Assembly: GCF_963576545.1 (NCBI RefSeq)
Contig: NC_083651.1
Location: forward strand, 11,949,886-12,013,885
Source: Limanda limanda
Taxonomy: Eukaryota; Chordata; Actinopteri; Pleuronectiformes; Pleuronectidae
DNA: 64,000 nt
Direction of reading: 5' to 3'
The notes beneath the pieces were generated by a model. That model was given only the letters and a program-made list of their open reading frames with translations, was not told the DNA's origin and made no database searches. Both the position numbers and the translations under genes were made by a program. Of this stretch, positions 47,827 to 61,800 are shown in pieces (position 1 is the stretch's first letter; each line of letters opens with the position of its first letter).

Positions 47827-48482
47827 ATGCGACCCCTGATTGAGAGACAACTGGTTTTATCGCACACACTTAAAAAAAAATTGAAATATCAAGAAAACTC
47901 AGTCGGGGATATATCGGTTGTTAAATAGCACTTTTATAATGATCTTTTTATTATGTTATACTTTTGGCTTTGGAATAGTTAGGTCAAGTTTGGTTAGCTT
48001 GCGCTTCTACATTCCTTCCCTGTTACTGGCCGGCTACCAATATTTAAATGAACCTGGTTTATTGAACGAGATATAAATATGACAACACAATTTGAAGAAT
48101 GACTCGTTAACTTTTTATTTAAGTTTTTCTATGTGATCTATGTAACATGATGCAAGATTATTTATCATCACCTTGTTATAATAATCGGTTGCTCAGTTTC
48201 AATACCATTGATTGCCATTGCTGAGTGTCACCTTTGATACTGTAGTTATTATTATTGAGTCTGTAAAATGATTAACAGGCACGTTAAAGTGAAATTATCC
48301 CATATTATGACTGGGCTCCGTGTTTATGGTCACAGTTTCATTTCCACTTCTCCCAGCCAGAGTTTTTAATGTGCTGGACGGTCAGGGTTCTGAGTGGCTC
48401 TGCGCTGTAAAGAGCCGTCTCCTCTTGATTTGACCACACGGGGGTCAGGCTGAACAGGAGCGCTGGGTTGTGAGGCCTCTCA

Positions 48483-48514
<32 letters not shown>

Positions 48515-48890
48515 AGTCCAAGTGCAAGCTACACCGAGCGCTCTGACAGATGGAATGGGACTACGGAGCATTATTTCCCAGTTTGTAGGTTTCACACATT
48601 TCAAACAGAATACCATGCCAAATTAATAGAAGTTTGACACTTGAAGACCGTGAATTAAAGCAGCTGAAAATACCACTCGCCTCGCTGTTTGTATTTTTAA
48701 TTTCGGCAAGTAAAAAATGAAATTGAGTAACTGTTGTCTAAGAGGAAAATATCAGCAAGGAAAATACACTCACAGCTGTGTAATATAATAATTCACGCAT
48801 CAAGCTCAACTCCACCAAGCGTAGCGGCCTAATTTGTGTAGGTTGATTGTTCATGATTCAAACGTTCTCCAGAAAATGCAACTGGACCCG

Positions 48891-48900
<10 letters not shown>

Positions 48901-48935
<35 letters not shown>

Positions 48936-48991
48936 AGAGCCAGAAGCATGTGTGCACATGTGTGATTTGTTTGTGTGTGTGTGTGTGTGTG
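48901..48991. repeat. Compound (CT)n-(GT)n microsatellite
   Basis: A pure CT tract (48901-48928) is followed by mixed sequence and a GT tract (48972-48991). Confidence 0.93.
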
Positions 48992-49799
48992 CGAGGGGAT
49001 GTGACTGGAAGGGAGATGAAGTGTGAAATGAAGTCACTGGAGCTAAGTTGAACTCGAGCGAGGAATAAAACGGAGTGGTTACCACTGAGTTACCTTGGGG
49101 CCACTGCAGTGACTTTAAGCCTCCATCTGCAGCGCGTGAGAATTAGATTCCAATTAGACAAACGAAATTAAGCGTTAGTAATCTCCCACCACGATGCAGT
49201 GTGACAGTACCAGTGGGCTAACGAGAGGCAGAGCGGAGGGATGCACACAGTCGCTGTGATGTCACCGCAGCACGATTAAACCCGGATCAGAACCTCTGTG
49301 TATTAACTGCTTTCCACAGTGCATTGAACTCCAGACATTTCCAGAGGGGCTGTACGTGAGAACGCAAATGTGCGAGTCAGTTGCTCCGGACATATTACAG
49401 AACTCACGCGACAGACGTGAAACTGGAAGAATAACAGGATGAAAAAAAGGAGCCATTCAGATGCTGACAAAGACGTTAACTCGGAAATACAACGAGATTT
49501 GAAAGCTTTTGTGGATAAGAGCCAACACCACTGATGTGCTGTAAAGAAAAACACGTGAATTCACCGGTTGAATTTATGCGTAATGTCCGGCCTCCTGCAT
49601 GCTCCACTAAGGCGCCAATCTCAGAGCCCATCGGCTTTGGGACATCGGATCGCTGCAGTTGTCTGTTCACCGTACACTGTTTACAGTCTGACTTTTATCG
49701 CACCAGTCAAACGTTTCTCCACACGAAACGCAAATAGTGATACTTTCTGTAGGTGTTTTATGTCCAGACTACCTTTTGTCTCATCTCTAGTTACACCTA

Positions 49800-50040
49800 T
49801 CTGCATACGAACTCAGAATCTGTTGGAGATTACTCAGGTGCCATCTCTTGCCTCAGTGGAACCAACGTGTCATGTTCTTCCTCCTGCGGGTTCTACCCAG
49901 ACCTCACCTGACTCTACCAGACATTTTCCTCTTGTTAGAAACACGTCAGACCTGCACAATCTCCTGCTGCGTTCTTCATATGTGAAAGATAAACTGGAGA
50001 ATGTCTGGGCCCAATTGCAAAGAGCTTTACCGTATGTAGC
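49800..50040 (+). repeat. Possible teleost repeat fragment
   Basis: This stretch (GAGATTACTCAGGTGCCATCT ... CAGACATTTTCCT ... AGAATGTCTGG) resembles the right-hand part of a fish repeat I recall that starts like family 4. No clear second copy exists in the window. A 164-codon open frame over it has no recognisable domain. Confidence 0.35.
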
Positions 50041-51817
50041 TCTGATATCGGTTGTGCTTTGAAATCCAACCACTTCCTCCCTTCACGTGGCAGCAAGCTG
50101 TAATCCAGCCCTTTGTGGGAGCAGCTGTTCTGTCGACTGGCCTCTCTCCCTTACTGGATTACATTTGATTTTGCTTTAAGATTTCTGTCTTGTGTAAAAC
50201 TTTTCAGGAAGGGCTTTTGCTCTTTGAATTTCTAGGTACCGTACTCTTCACATCCCTCGCTTGAAAATATCCTTTCAACTGATTGGCAGTGGAGCACGTG
50301 TTGGCTTTGGCAGAGAATACTCATCGCTAATCAATAATTAAAGCTCTATAGGGTCTCTGTGAGTTAATATTCAGGTCTGTGTCTTCTGCGATCTTAAGAG
50401 GTACAAAGGCTCTCTCTTTCTTTCTTCCTCTGAATCCCTCCATCCCTATACTCCTCCACTCTGCGTTTCTTTTTGTTTTCCTTATATTTAAATGCATACA
50501 CGCATACTCACACATTTCTTCCCTTTTTCTGCCACAAATCCTTCAACTCCCCAGAGAAGCTGTAGCCTAAATATGGAGATTGAAGAAAATAATTCAGTCT
50601 CTGTTTCCACGGTATGAGATTTTTTTTATGGGTCTACGGAGCCAAATGTCAATGAGAGTGCACAATAGGTAAAAAAAGCTAATTTCATATGAGATAATCA
50701 TGTTTTTTTACTGCACAGGAAGTGCAGATATAGGATCTGATCTTCACATTTTGCATTGCGCTTTTAATGTTCTCTGACTGCCTGCTAAGTTTTAATGCTG
50801 CTCATTTTGCTCCCTTGTATATTTGTGTATTATAGAAGTGACAAATCAAGCTGAATCTGAATAATTTTTATTTATGAAAAAATGTCAAGCAAATCAACTT
50901 GTGACAACTCTATTCATGCATCTTAAACTCACATTTAACAGCTTTTTAGTATTTTCCCATTGGTTTATCAAATAGTCTGTTTATACCATGGACAAAATAC
51001 TGGAAACAACTTTCAGTAAAACGCAATTTAATGCAACACCAACTCAAAGTACAGCCTCCAGCAATTAAAGTACAGTTTAATCAATACTTCTTTGACACGG
51101 CCGAGAAAAACAGAATATTATGAACTTCATAAAGGTGGAGTTATTGCAGGGCTGTTGCATTATAAAGTTACATGATACAAGTGTTTTTATGTAGTTTTAT
51201 TTTTATGTTTTATGACACTGAGAGAAGGCAAATGAGTCAAATAAAGTGAAAGAGGTTGGCAATGTGCAGTTTTGTCATACACAAATAATTTTTTATTCTT
51301 CTCAAATTAAAATCATAGTAGTTTTGTGAAATGTCACCGTACTGAAAATGTTTAAACAGTCAAATGTTGACCAAACTTTCAATTGACAATTGGATTAGTT
51401 TTAAATTCAAAGAAAATCCATGTGAATATGTTTCTGGGCTCTATGATTAATTACGTGTTCAAATGAAAGACACTGCAGGAAAAATGGACACTCATGGTGA
51501 TGTAGACACATCAATAGATTCATTCATTTACATGACAGTCATATATGTGCTCTTTTATTACATCATTTATTTCATCAATATATAAAGAGGGAAGGAAGGA
51601 ATTATTTTTTATTATTATTATTTAAATTTTTTTGTACGAATCTTATATGGGACCATGTGTGGGGAGTTCAACGTTAGAAACCTTCAATGTTCATTGTTCA
51701 TTGTATGTCATTATACTTTAATAATGAATTTGAAATTAAATGTTGGAAAAATAAAATTACAACTAAATGAACTGAAAGCAGTTGAACAGATAATAAGTCT
51801 CCTGATGATGATTATGG

Positions 51818-51907
<90 letters not shown>
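51818..51907. repeat. (TGA)n microsatellite, 30 units
   Basis: This is a pure 90-base TGA/ATG tract ending in a run of A. Poly-Met and poly-Ile frames across it are artefacts. Confidence 0.97.
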
Positions 51908-51908
<1 letters not shown>

Positions 51909-54900
51909 AAAAAATGTGTGGAGTTTATAGGAATTGAAGGTGCGCATATTTTCATGACACACGTGGGAGACATGTTGCTTCTTTGTCATCAGTGTCGTTG
52001 TTTCATTCAACAACACATTATTTTATTTTGAAGATTTTTGCAAAAGAGAGACGGGCTGATGTGATCCAGTGATCTGCTGCAGGAGTTGATGTGATCCAGC
52101 AGCAGTGAGATTGAATCAAACACCCACAGCTCAGGTAAATTCTACTTAAAGTATCTTTACAGGTCAACCGATTTATTATTATCAAACTGGGCCGGTTGTA
52201 TGTGAGCTTCAAGCTGTCTAAACTTGCATATGCACTTCACTTTATGTCCCTGGTTCTAGTAAATGTATGTCTGTTTGAAATGATTTTTTTCTTGGAACAG
52301 AATAATCACAGTGTTTGCAGTTTACCTGACATTCCGACTACTTGATTATAAGTAATGCTTTTGTTTCTGATGTATATTTGTTTAAACGCCTATGTTTAAT
52401 ATCTGGAAGCTATAGACTGTAATTGACGTTATATATTGTGGGGTGGGATATAAAAATAAGGCAATAATTAGGACTCTTTATTATTTTCACCTCATGCTGT
52501 AGATTGTAACCAATCTCATTTTAAATGTACTTAGAGCAATAATATCATACAATTGAAGAAGTATATAGAATATAATGCTTTATTGCCATTGTACAGGATA
52601 CAATGAGCTTAACAGTGCTCCTCAAGTTTAGTGTATTTAAAGTTTAAAAAACAACATCTATCACCCATATTCATTCATTCATCAGCAAAATAACTCTTAA
52701 AAGTCAGTTTTTCAGTGAATGGCAGGTCACTTTTCAGGCAGATTTTTTGTTTGCATAAGTCCAATGTTGCTTCACTTCAAGCTGAGTTTGAGGTGTCTGC
52801 TAACTCCTGAGGGGAAATGTCTGTGTTCACCAGCTAGTTGATTATTTTATCTGCCTAATGTGTGTTGCTGGGAAGAAGCTCAGAGTGTGATTATCAGGAA
52901 AAAAAGGCTGGCAAAGGCAGTTTATGGGTCTTATAACCAAAACAATGACATAGAGCTGAATAGAAATGCAAGATCTGTTAATTTCAGTTGGTTAATCACG
53001 TTGAGGGACCCCTCCCCCATTACACATAATAGTCAATATGAATATTTGAACAGTTAAGCTGTAAACGCAAGAAGATCTGCTTTGAGTAGCAATTATGTAA
53101 TATGTATGAAGAAGCCTGAAATTTCATATTTAATGTTTGACCTTCTGAACAAGAGTCTCTTCCAAAAAAAGGCTAAATGTTGGAAAAAAGACCAAAATCC
53201 TTTGCGGCTGTTTTGTCTCTTTTAGTCCGTCTGTCCATCACGTGCCCAGGGACCAATCTGCTCACGATCAGTCCTCTCCTATGCCTAATTTTGAGTTAGG
53301 GAAAAAAGAAGAGAAAAAGAACTTTCAATCCTCCTGATAATTGCAATAATTTCTGATTTGTCATGAGGTTGTTGATTATTCTTTGTTAGCTGCTGTTTTT
53401 CTAAGGAAGACGTCTCCAGCGTGCTCATGCAAAGAGCTTATCTGATATCTGTTTCCCACTCTGTCCTGTGAGTCTCTCTCTTTCCAAATATGACCCTCTC
53501 CAAGGATCGTGTTTACAAATGGCTCCCGCTCTGCAGACTTTTGAAGCCGCAATGCTCGGCGCTTGTTTTCCTGGCATCAGCAAGTGAAACCTCTCTCTCC
53601 ACCTCTCCATCCTGAATAATTTGCGAGGAGTGCTTTCTGCGGTGATGAAAAGTCTCTAGCAACCCGACGCTATAATTACACCTCAATTTGTCCATATTGC
53701 CATCCACCGCACTCTCCGATAAACAGGCTGTTTGAGTTTTGAGTTGTTATTTTAATGGACAACAGTCTGAGAGGAAATGTGAAGTGACTTTAAACACACA
53801 GGGGAGGGGGGTATGCAATTGAGTAATGCTTGCACTGGCATTTGTTTTTCGGACATTCACTATTTACATCTTTTGAATATCCTCCTTGAATATTTACTTT
53901 ATCATTGTTGCTTTGCAAATAAAAGCACAGTCCCAACTAGAATTGCACTCATGACAACCAGTCCCCTTAAATTTAATCAACTTGCACTATAATAATACAC
54001 ACTCCTGGATATCTGTCCCATTAATGTGCCAGAATTTCTTTTTATATTCCGTAAATTTTTCCTTGGGAAATTGGTGAAAAAGTCCCCAGAAAAGGGCCCA
54101 TCTCTCCATATCCTCTGCTTTGTGTATCTTTGTCTATGTTACATATTTCCCCCTGTTTTATGGAATTCTGCTTAAAATAAATAAGACCCATTCGTCCAGG
54201 GTTGAAGCCGGTCCCAGCTGACATGGGGGGAGAGGCGGGGTGCACCCTGGACAGGTCACGAGTCCATCACAAACCCGACCTACAATCCACCATCTACACT
54301 GACATTCATACCAACGGGCAATTTAGAGACTCCTATTCATGGAAGCTGCTTGTCAGCGGGCTGGATCAAACCCACACAGTCACAGGGAGAAAATGCAAAC
54401 TCCACAGCTGTCAGGTTTGAATCCAGAACTTTCTTGCTGTGAGGCGACACCATGCCACCTTGAATAAAGACAGATCAAACATTGGCATCAAGCTCTTATA
54501 TCGAAATAGGACTTGTTTGACAGAGGGATCGTGTCTCCCATTGATCCACATAGCAAAACCAACCAAGATCAGTTTTTGGCCCCTCTTCAGGCACAGCATC
54601 ATATTATCACAATCATATTTGTGAATCCCTCCTTAATGTTATCTGATGAGACACAGCCATAATACATATAAATGTGAAAGGATGATATAAATAAGTCTAT
54701 TGTGGCATATTTGGCATATCAATGAATGGATTGGTCTGTCGTGCCGTTTAAAGCAGCTTTGATGGCTTTATGTGAATGATGGTTTCCAAAGGGTGCACGG
54801 CGCGGCGCCCGATGAATGAAGAGCGGCCCCTTATTTCCAGGATGATTTGCAAAGTGGGACCTTGAAAGTGAAAGCGGGCGATAAGTTGTCTCGGAGCCAC

Positions 54901-55775
54901 TCGGCTGTCATCGTCTCTGTTTAGCTGTAACCAGTCAAAAACCACGAGCCATCGCCACGCTCGAGGCTGGTTGATGAATAGCCACAGCGACAAACATTAA
55001 AAGAACACAACACATATGATCATATCATGTAGAGTTTGGGTTATCTTGACAAACTGCGTAGCGTGTGATGAATAACGGGCGAGTGAATGAGCTTATAGAT
55101 TCATGTCAAGGGGAGGATAATGCTGCCAGTCTTATCTGGAGCTGAGGTCCTCTGATGCATGCCTGAGGTTTTATTGGACGACTGCTGTGTGCTCAAGCCA
55201 ATGCGGGGCCGGCTCCATCATCTCTGTCAAAGCTCTGAGGCCTCTCGGTAACTTGATATTCTAGCCTGTGTGCTCTCAGCTCCCCTGGGCTTCTTGTGTG
55301 TTCTCACTCTCTCCCTTCATCTGCCTGCCTCTGGTGTGACCCCGTCGTCTCCCTCCCTCCCCCCCTCACATGTCAACACACTGTGTCGGATTCGGATGTG
55401 TCTTCGCTGACACAGAGCAGCTTCCAGTGTGCAAGCCTTTTTCAGCCACTGCAACAGAAAACGGTGAACTTCGGATGTCAACACACGTCGTCGTACAACC
55501 TTTTTTTTTTTAAATTTGTAGCTTCTAATTCTGGCGGTATGGAGGTTTGTGCAGAGCAGTGACAGTTTGTGCAAAGCCAACAGTAACAAGGATGAAAAGG
55601 TGGAGCTAATCAGAAATAATGAGCTGCTTTTGTTCCTGTGCAAGATACAGTTGACAAAAAAAATTCCACCAAGGACTTAAATGTCAAGGAATACAGAACC
55701 TAGTACATTTCATGAAGTTTGGACGATTCCTGTCTTGCCCAGCTTCTTCAGCCTGGGACTCATCATATGGGTTTA
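51908..55775. other. Non-coding region
   Basis: Contains the inverted family 7 copy. The 52050-52130 stretch repeats TGATGTGATCCAG twice about 30 bases apart. No gene seen. Confidence 0.55.
54192..54440 (-). repeat. Dispersed repeat family 7, copy c, inverted
   Basis: Read on the minus strand it gives GTGGAGTTTGCATTTTCTCC, GTGTGGGTTTGATCC, CTAAATTGCCCGTTGGTATG, GTGACCTGTCCAGGGTGCAC and CAGCTGGGACC, in the order seen in family 7 elements. It is in the opposite orientation to 26184-26390. Confidence 0.7.
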
Positions 55776-55993
55776 TAGACTTCACTAACCACTAAGGCCA
55801 TTGTTTGATCCCTGGCTTCCCCAATCCGCGTTCAAAAGTTCTCTTGGGCCAGACATCGAACCCCAAATTCCTCCTGAAGCCTGAAGGCTGCACTTAGATG
55901 CACTTTGTGAATGGGTGGATGGAAGAACTGTACTGTAAAGTGCTTTGAGTGGTCATCCAGACCTAAAGCGCTGTATAAATACAGACCATTTAA
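55776..55993 (+). repeat. SINE-like interspersed repeat
   Basis: The left part has a degenerate tRNA-like phrase (GTTTGATCCCTGGCTTCCCC), and the right part reads GTAAAGTGCTTTGAGTGGTC ... AAAGCGCTGTATAAATACAG, the typical tail of an abundant teleost SINE-like family. The polymerase III boxes are not well preserved. Confidence 0.6.
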
Positions 55994-56989
55994 CACTTGC
56001 ATTGAGCCGTCTATGAATGCTATCTTTACTTCACCTTCTCCTCCTCATCTAGCCCCATATTATCACACTCCTTCATTTAATCTTGTAGTATTGGCAGTAA
56101 TGTTTTTCTTTCTTTTTTCATTGCACAGATGATTCTTGTTCCAAGTTTGAATCATGTCGCTGTCTGTTTTTTCAACGGAAACTTACTCGAGGATGTCCAT
56201 GTGCCGTCTGTCTTTGGTAGTAGCCTATAGCCCTTATACCTTCTAACCACAGCTGCAGCGGTGTTTCATCTTCTGTTCAGCAGCATACAGTGTCTCTTAT
56301 TCCCTCTCCCACGTCTCACACTCTGGTTTCATTCTTGCTTAGTTATTTCCTGACCTTGTCGAGCCAAGTTGCATGAAAAACTCTCAGAGAAAACTTTAGT
56401 GTTCACCGGTTTTTTTTAAAAGCTTGTAAAAGGCAATCAGCCTTAATTGGAATTCTTTGGTGTAATCACTTTTCTTCGTTTCATTGAGGTTTATTTTTAG
56501 GGATCTTATTTCCGATGTCTATCTACTCTATATAACTGATTTGTTTTTTTAATTATACATACGATCAAACCTTATACACTTCAGCTGATACAATGATTAT
56601 ATCATTAGCTATAGCACAGTTTCACCATGTTCCTCATAAGGATAATATCATTGGAGATTGTTGGTCCGTATTCTCTGACCAGAGAAGTCCAGCTAGGGTG
56701 ATGAGATGAGAGATGGTGAAAGTCGAGACAGGGGAGTTGGGTACAAAGATGAGGACTATCGTTCATTGTCACAACCTCCCCCACTGTTGATGTGCTTGTT
56801 GTGGACCTACTATCTCTCCTTCATGCAGCCCTCTGGTGGATTTATTGCTTAACATCTATGCTAATATAAAGGTCGCGTTTGGTCAGTGATGGCTACATCC
56901 TTTTGAAATGAACGCATCTCTATTCGTATTAAAAGACCAGAGTGCAAGAGGTGCAAAGACATCTCTTAAAATTCCTGTTACAACGTGGA

Positions 56990-58100
56990 TGACCGATTTT
57001 ACAATAATGCATTTAAATGATTCTCTTTCCAGATTGTAATGAGCAGAATTAAAATGAAACACATAAGGTTAATCAGATAACCTTTTATTTAGCTGGCTAA
57101 CATCCAATGCTGTGTTTTAATTGTAGCTTATGTTAAGGCTTTGCATAGCATTTTAACGTGGCCCAGAGTTTCTATTTTCTCCACCTTCGCCAGTTTGGTA
57201 TGGCATCGCAGTGGGAGGAGAGCCTCTGTAGAGCTATGTGTCAGTTATGATTAGGTGGTGCAGCTTATTCTTGTTGTCAAGGAGCTCCATGATGATTCTC
57301 ACATAGGAGAGAAAGTGCAAGCAGTAATGATTCTGAAACGCTTGCTATTCAAAGGCTTAGAGATGTTAATGAAATCCTGATTAATTTGATATAAATCCAC
57401 CGAGCTATATAGAAAAAACATATTTATTTCTATAGAGCTGTACACACTTGGAAGTGGCGTGAGTGATTCACATGCGCTGTCTTAGTGTCATAATGCATGT
57501 TGCGAATGTTTGATGGAGTCCTCTGGTATACAATATGTCTCTCTTTGCTAAATATCACAGAGCTTTTTTGTGTTTTACTAATTGGCAATACCTTTTTAGC
57601 ACTAGACCAACCAAATATATCACCTGCTCCTAAGCTAATTTAGACTGGAGTCCTTCGTTGATATTCTATAAGATTACCTTATTACGGCATAGGACATCAT
57701 ATGGAGAGGATTTCCTTTTGGGACTAGTATTTGTAATGGCTTTTTTCTAAACTGCCTGCATCGCAAAATTAGTCATTTAAATGGTCATTACCTATTCCCT
57801 CATGTCTGCTAACCCTGATACTCGGATGAAAGTGCCAATCCAGCTTTGTGAATTGCCCTAAACCCGCATTTTTTTATATAACCGATCCACCTATAGCTTT
57901 ACTTTTATGCCATCACTTGAGATATAACAATAAAAGCAACTAAAAAGTCTAAAGCCACAGAGGCCAATTCCTGTAAACAGGGAAATAACAGGTTTTATTC
58001 TCAATGCAGCTACTTAATTATAAAAGCCTTGTTGTTTGGTAGATTTTAATAGGAATCATTAATCAACCGTAGTGCTAAAATCTATTTAACCAATTTCATG
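56990..58100. promoter_or_regulatory. Candidate conserved non-coding block
   Basis: A long repeat-free stretch with scattered homeodomain-type cores (GGTTAATCAG near 57070, CCTGATTAATTTG near 57380) and an ATAATGCAT motif near 57490. It contains no open frame of note. Function is inferred from composition only. Confidence 0.25.
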
Positions 58101-58590
58101 GCAGCTTCAACCGCAAAGCAAATGGGTCAGAAGACAGTGAGGCTTCTGTCTCTCTTGTGTCTCTCGTGTGACCAAACATACCGAACCAATCAGTTTGCAG
58201 TACTGACACTGGCGTCGTCACAGGGCTGTAATATTCCTGGTCAGAGCCATCATTCCCTGCTGTGAGGGAGCGGAGTAGAAGTGGAACTAAATGAGCTCAA
58301 CTGAATTGTGCAGATACCGTGACAAACTGCACTCTGTGTTGGGAACTGTTGGTTAACAAAAACAGAACCCTCAGTTTAGGAGCGTTTGATGGATCTGCTG
58401 CATCCGGATGGAGGTGTAGATTCAAACTGGAATGGGAGATGAGGCATCTTCACCTTCCATAGTGACACATTTCACGAGTGGGTTGGGATTATAGTAAAAT
58501 TCAGAGTAGATTTGATTCAATCACCCAAATGTGGGCATCATTAAGTGACTATGGTGCAACACAGATCTAGAGATGACTGTCGATCTCCAC

Positions 58591-58800
58591 CATAGTCCGT
58601 CTATAAAGATGGACGGCACGTCTCCACCTCCTCCCACTATCCAGACACAGAGTAAAAATATCCCCGATTTAAAGGCTGCGATGTTTCGCATTTGGAACCA
58701 GAGTGTGCGATCAGCAATCATAGTTCGCCGCAGGTAAACATGCTTGGCCAATCAGGAGTCAGTCACAGCGTCGACGTTTCAGCATCAAATAACAAAATCC
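58591..58800 (+). repeat. Dispersed repeat related to family 2 at its left end
   Basis: The start (CATAG-x5-TATAAAGATGGACG) matches the start of 31229-31604, then the sequence diverges into a different body containing TTTGGAACCAGAG and GCTTGGCCAATCAGGAGTCA. It may be another subfamily or a composite. Confidence 0.55.
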
Positions 58801-61800
58801 GTGTGATTAAAAATGTATTTGACCTGGAGGATAATGTACATCATTGTTAATGGTCTTTGGTCTCCACCAGGACCGATACAAATGAATCAATTAGAACTCA
58901 ACAATGTTTACTTCTTTAAAAAGGAGACCATTAAGTGTTAATTTGATTTGTTAACAATTCTATTCAGTTATCATAAATGGAGCCTGAAGTAAAAACTGAT
59001 AATAAACAACAACAATAATATGGTAAAGCACGGTTATAATTGAAGTCATATTAAGCGACACGAGCAAGCCTATGTACAAAAAGACAGATATTGACAAATG
59101 CCAAATCGAATACTTAAAGTGGCACAAATCTAAATTTAATAAACTACTTTTTTGAGTGGAGACACCAGTTTGAATCCCGGCTTAGAAACTTCCGTCTTGG
59201 TTTTGTACCTTGTGCCAAACATTTCAGTCGGAATTATTCCTGCTGTATTATAAATGCAATCAAAGCTGTGTTCCGAGTGATATCTGTGGTTGTGACAGGA
59301 CAGCAGGTGTTTGGAGAGATGATGACACACCAGAAAAGGGCAAACATTGTCCTGACAACAGTGAACAGCTGCTCTGGAGCGTGACACCTGTGCGCCCGCC
59401 CAGTGTTATGTCGGCCCCTCTCCGGTACAAACTTCCGTCAGGCTTCGACATGTAAACCGAAGCCGTTAGAGCAAATGCTAATAGCATCTGTCACAAATCA
59501 CCCAAGTTTACCAGTGGGAGAGATGATAACGCTTGAATTCTGGAGGGCAGGTAGAGTGTGGGGGGGGGGGGGTCATGTATCTACACATTCATTCATTCAA
59601 CCATTCATTCATTCAAGGTGAACAGGAAACTTTACCTTATGTGTTGAATAAAGCCCTTTATTTAAAAAATGGAAAGTTAACATCTGTGGAGCACGCTGAG
59701 CGTTTGTTTTGTTGTTACGATTTACCAGGTAGCTTTGCAGCAGAAAGCGTGTGGGTGGTAATGGACATTTATCATGTGAAATCTTGTCTGTGTCACAAAT
59801 GCGGTGGGAGCTTTGTGCAGACAGCCCAGCTGCGACACAATTCATCTTCAGAGTAATTTCTAGTTCTTCCTGCATCAATTTTCCTGCAATTTTCCTTCAT
59901 CATGTTGTGAACTAGAACGTGTTTTCTTTTTGTATTTGAGATAGGACTGGGCTTTCATTATAATTGTTCACGTATACATGTATGGCCAGAGAAGAAAATA
60001 TTCGTTTAACCCCAACCAGACAGAACTAATGAAACAAAATGATGCACTGCAGGGAAGTTTTTTTTTATCGAGGACGACCAACATGCATTTTTAGGGGATG
60101 ATGCCAGTATTGTGGAGTGAAAAACGTCTATTCATAAGACGTCATTATGGAACCTTTATGACAAAATAATGTAAGAGAGGCTTGATATTTTACAGTTTAA
60201 CAATGAAATTTACTAACAAAATTATATTGGTGCATCTGGAAAGATAAATGTTGATAACTTTGTCTGTAAAAGGCTCATCAACAGATTTGATGACAATTCA
60301 AAGTAAATAATGTCATACAGAGATAAGATCCTGTTGATACTTTACAGTAGCTATGGTATCACCAGCTATTAGACTGAATAACTAAAGTAATGTTATTATG
60401 AATTTAACTTTACAGAATATGAAATCAAAATGTCAGAACGTCTTCTGCCGTAAATAGCAGTTTAGAAGAGATGTATTTTTATGCGGACACAGACTGCTTG
60501 GGCTTATAACTGCAAACTGCTGCTCTCCCTTTGTTTAAAGCTGTATATGATCTAAAACAACATTTGGATGTTGTTATTACAATGTTTGACAAGAAAACAC
60601 TGTTGGCCGAAACTCATCCTGAAATCTGTCTATTTAGTTTATTGTACTCTGTAGACGTTTCTGGGTGATTTTAAGAAAATGGCCAGTAAAAAAAGAGAGT
60701 GAGAAGAAATCCCACAGGTTGCCTCTCGTTTTACAGCCCATAGTAACCTTTTATTGTTGGCCGACCACTAACGGCTGCAGTAGTTATATCAGGAGCAAAG
60801 TTGGTTGACATCGAGTGTGAGTTTATATATATATAAATAAAGTGAACAAAGGAGGATGGTGGAGTAAACAAATCAATCTATTTTCATAATTCAATTTCTT
60901 TAATCCATTACCACTCCCCAACCTTCACCATTTATTACTGTAACCATGACAACAAGGGACTTTTAACATCAAAGATGTACTTATTCAAATCCAAACCATG
61001 ATTTTTCCCTAATCCAATTTAATCATAAAGCAAACTAAAACATGACCATAGGCCAGCTGCTGGAACTAGTTGTATAGTAACAAACAAACAATATAATCAT
61101 GTAGTTGGAGAATGTGTTAATAACAATGTCCAGTATGATCCATTGTTCTCTTTAATTACTATTAAGACTGTAATTAATCAGTAAAATGTATCACCTGCTT
61201 TTTAATATTGATGCCCTATGAGCCCCTTCCTATTTAGCTACATGTTACCTAGCAACAGGAATCTGGTAGCTATAACCTATATTTACTGATTTTTAAAGGG
61301 AAATCAAATGCAGTTAAAAGACAAGATGAAGTTCTGGTGTTTTAGAGCTGATTATATGCTTGGAATTTTCTCAGCAATCAGTTAAAGTGCGATAATGGCT
61401 TTTAAATGGCTTCTGTGAGCTGTTGGATCTTAGGAAGCTTTGAAATGGTCCGATACGAGCACTAAAAGACAAACCCTTTTTCAAAGTCCTGCTGCTTCCG
61501 TCAAGGCAAAAACTAGAGGGAACACAGAACATAAAAGAGAGCGAGTGAGTGAGTAAGGTAATAAAAACTGAAAAACACTGACAAGCCCAGACACTCTCTG
61601 GATGCTAACAAACACCCACTCGCTTAGACTAGTGCCTCAGAAACGTTCCCCTGCAGGTTTCCCCACTCCTCCTGTGAGCCTGTCAAATCATCAGCCGACT
61701 CTTTTCCTCCTCTCTTCCCCCCCGAAGACCGTACTTGTGATGGGAGCGGCATCACTTTGGGTGTGAGGATACGTTTTGCATATTCAAATTCTTACGGGTC

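Larger units (their letters stand above)
47005..51817. other. Non-coding region
   Basis: Holds the family 5 copy, a GA tract near 48491-48513, the CT/GT compound microsatellite and the possible repeat fragment at 49800-50040. The rest is unique AT-rich DNA. Confidence 0.55.

Noticed and set aside
49568..50062. 164-codon plus-strand frame
   Set aside because: Overlaps a probable non-coding repeat fragment and has no domain.
59160..59190. GTTTGAATCCCGG resembling a tRNA T-arm
   Set aside because: No cloverleaf or A box can be built around it; similar phrases at 43615 and 55806 also fail.
60130..60160. Imperfect palindrome with a GACGTCA (CRE-like) core
   Set aside because: A single degenerate site with no supporting context.
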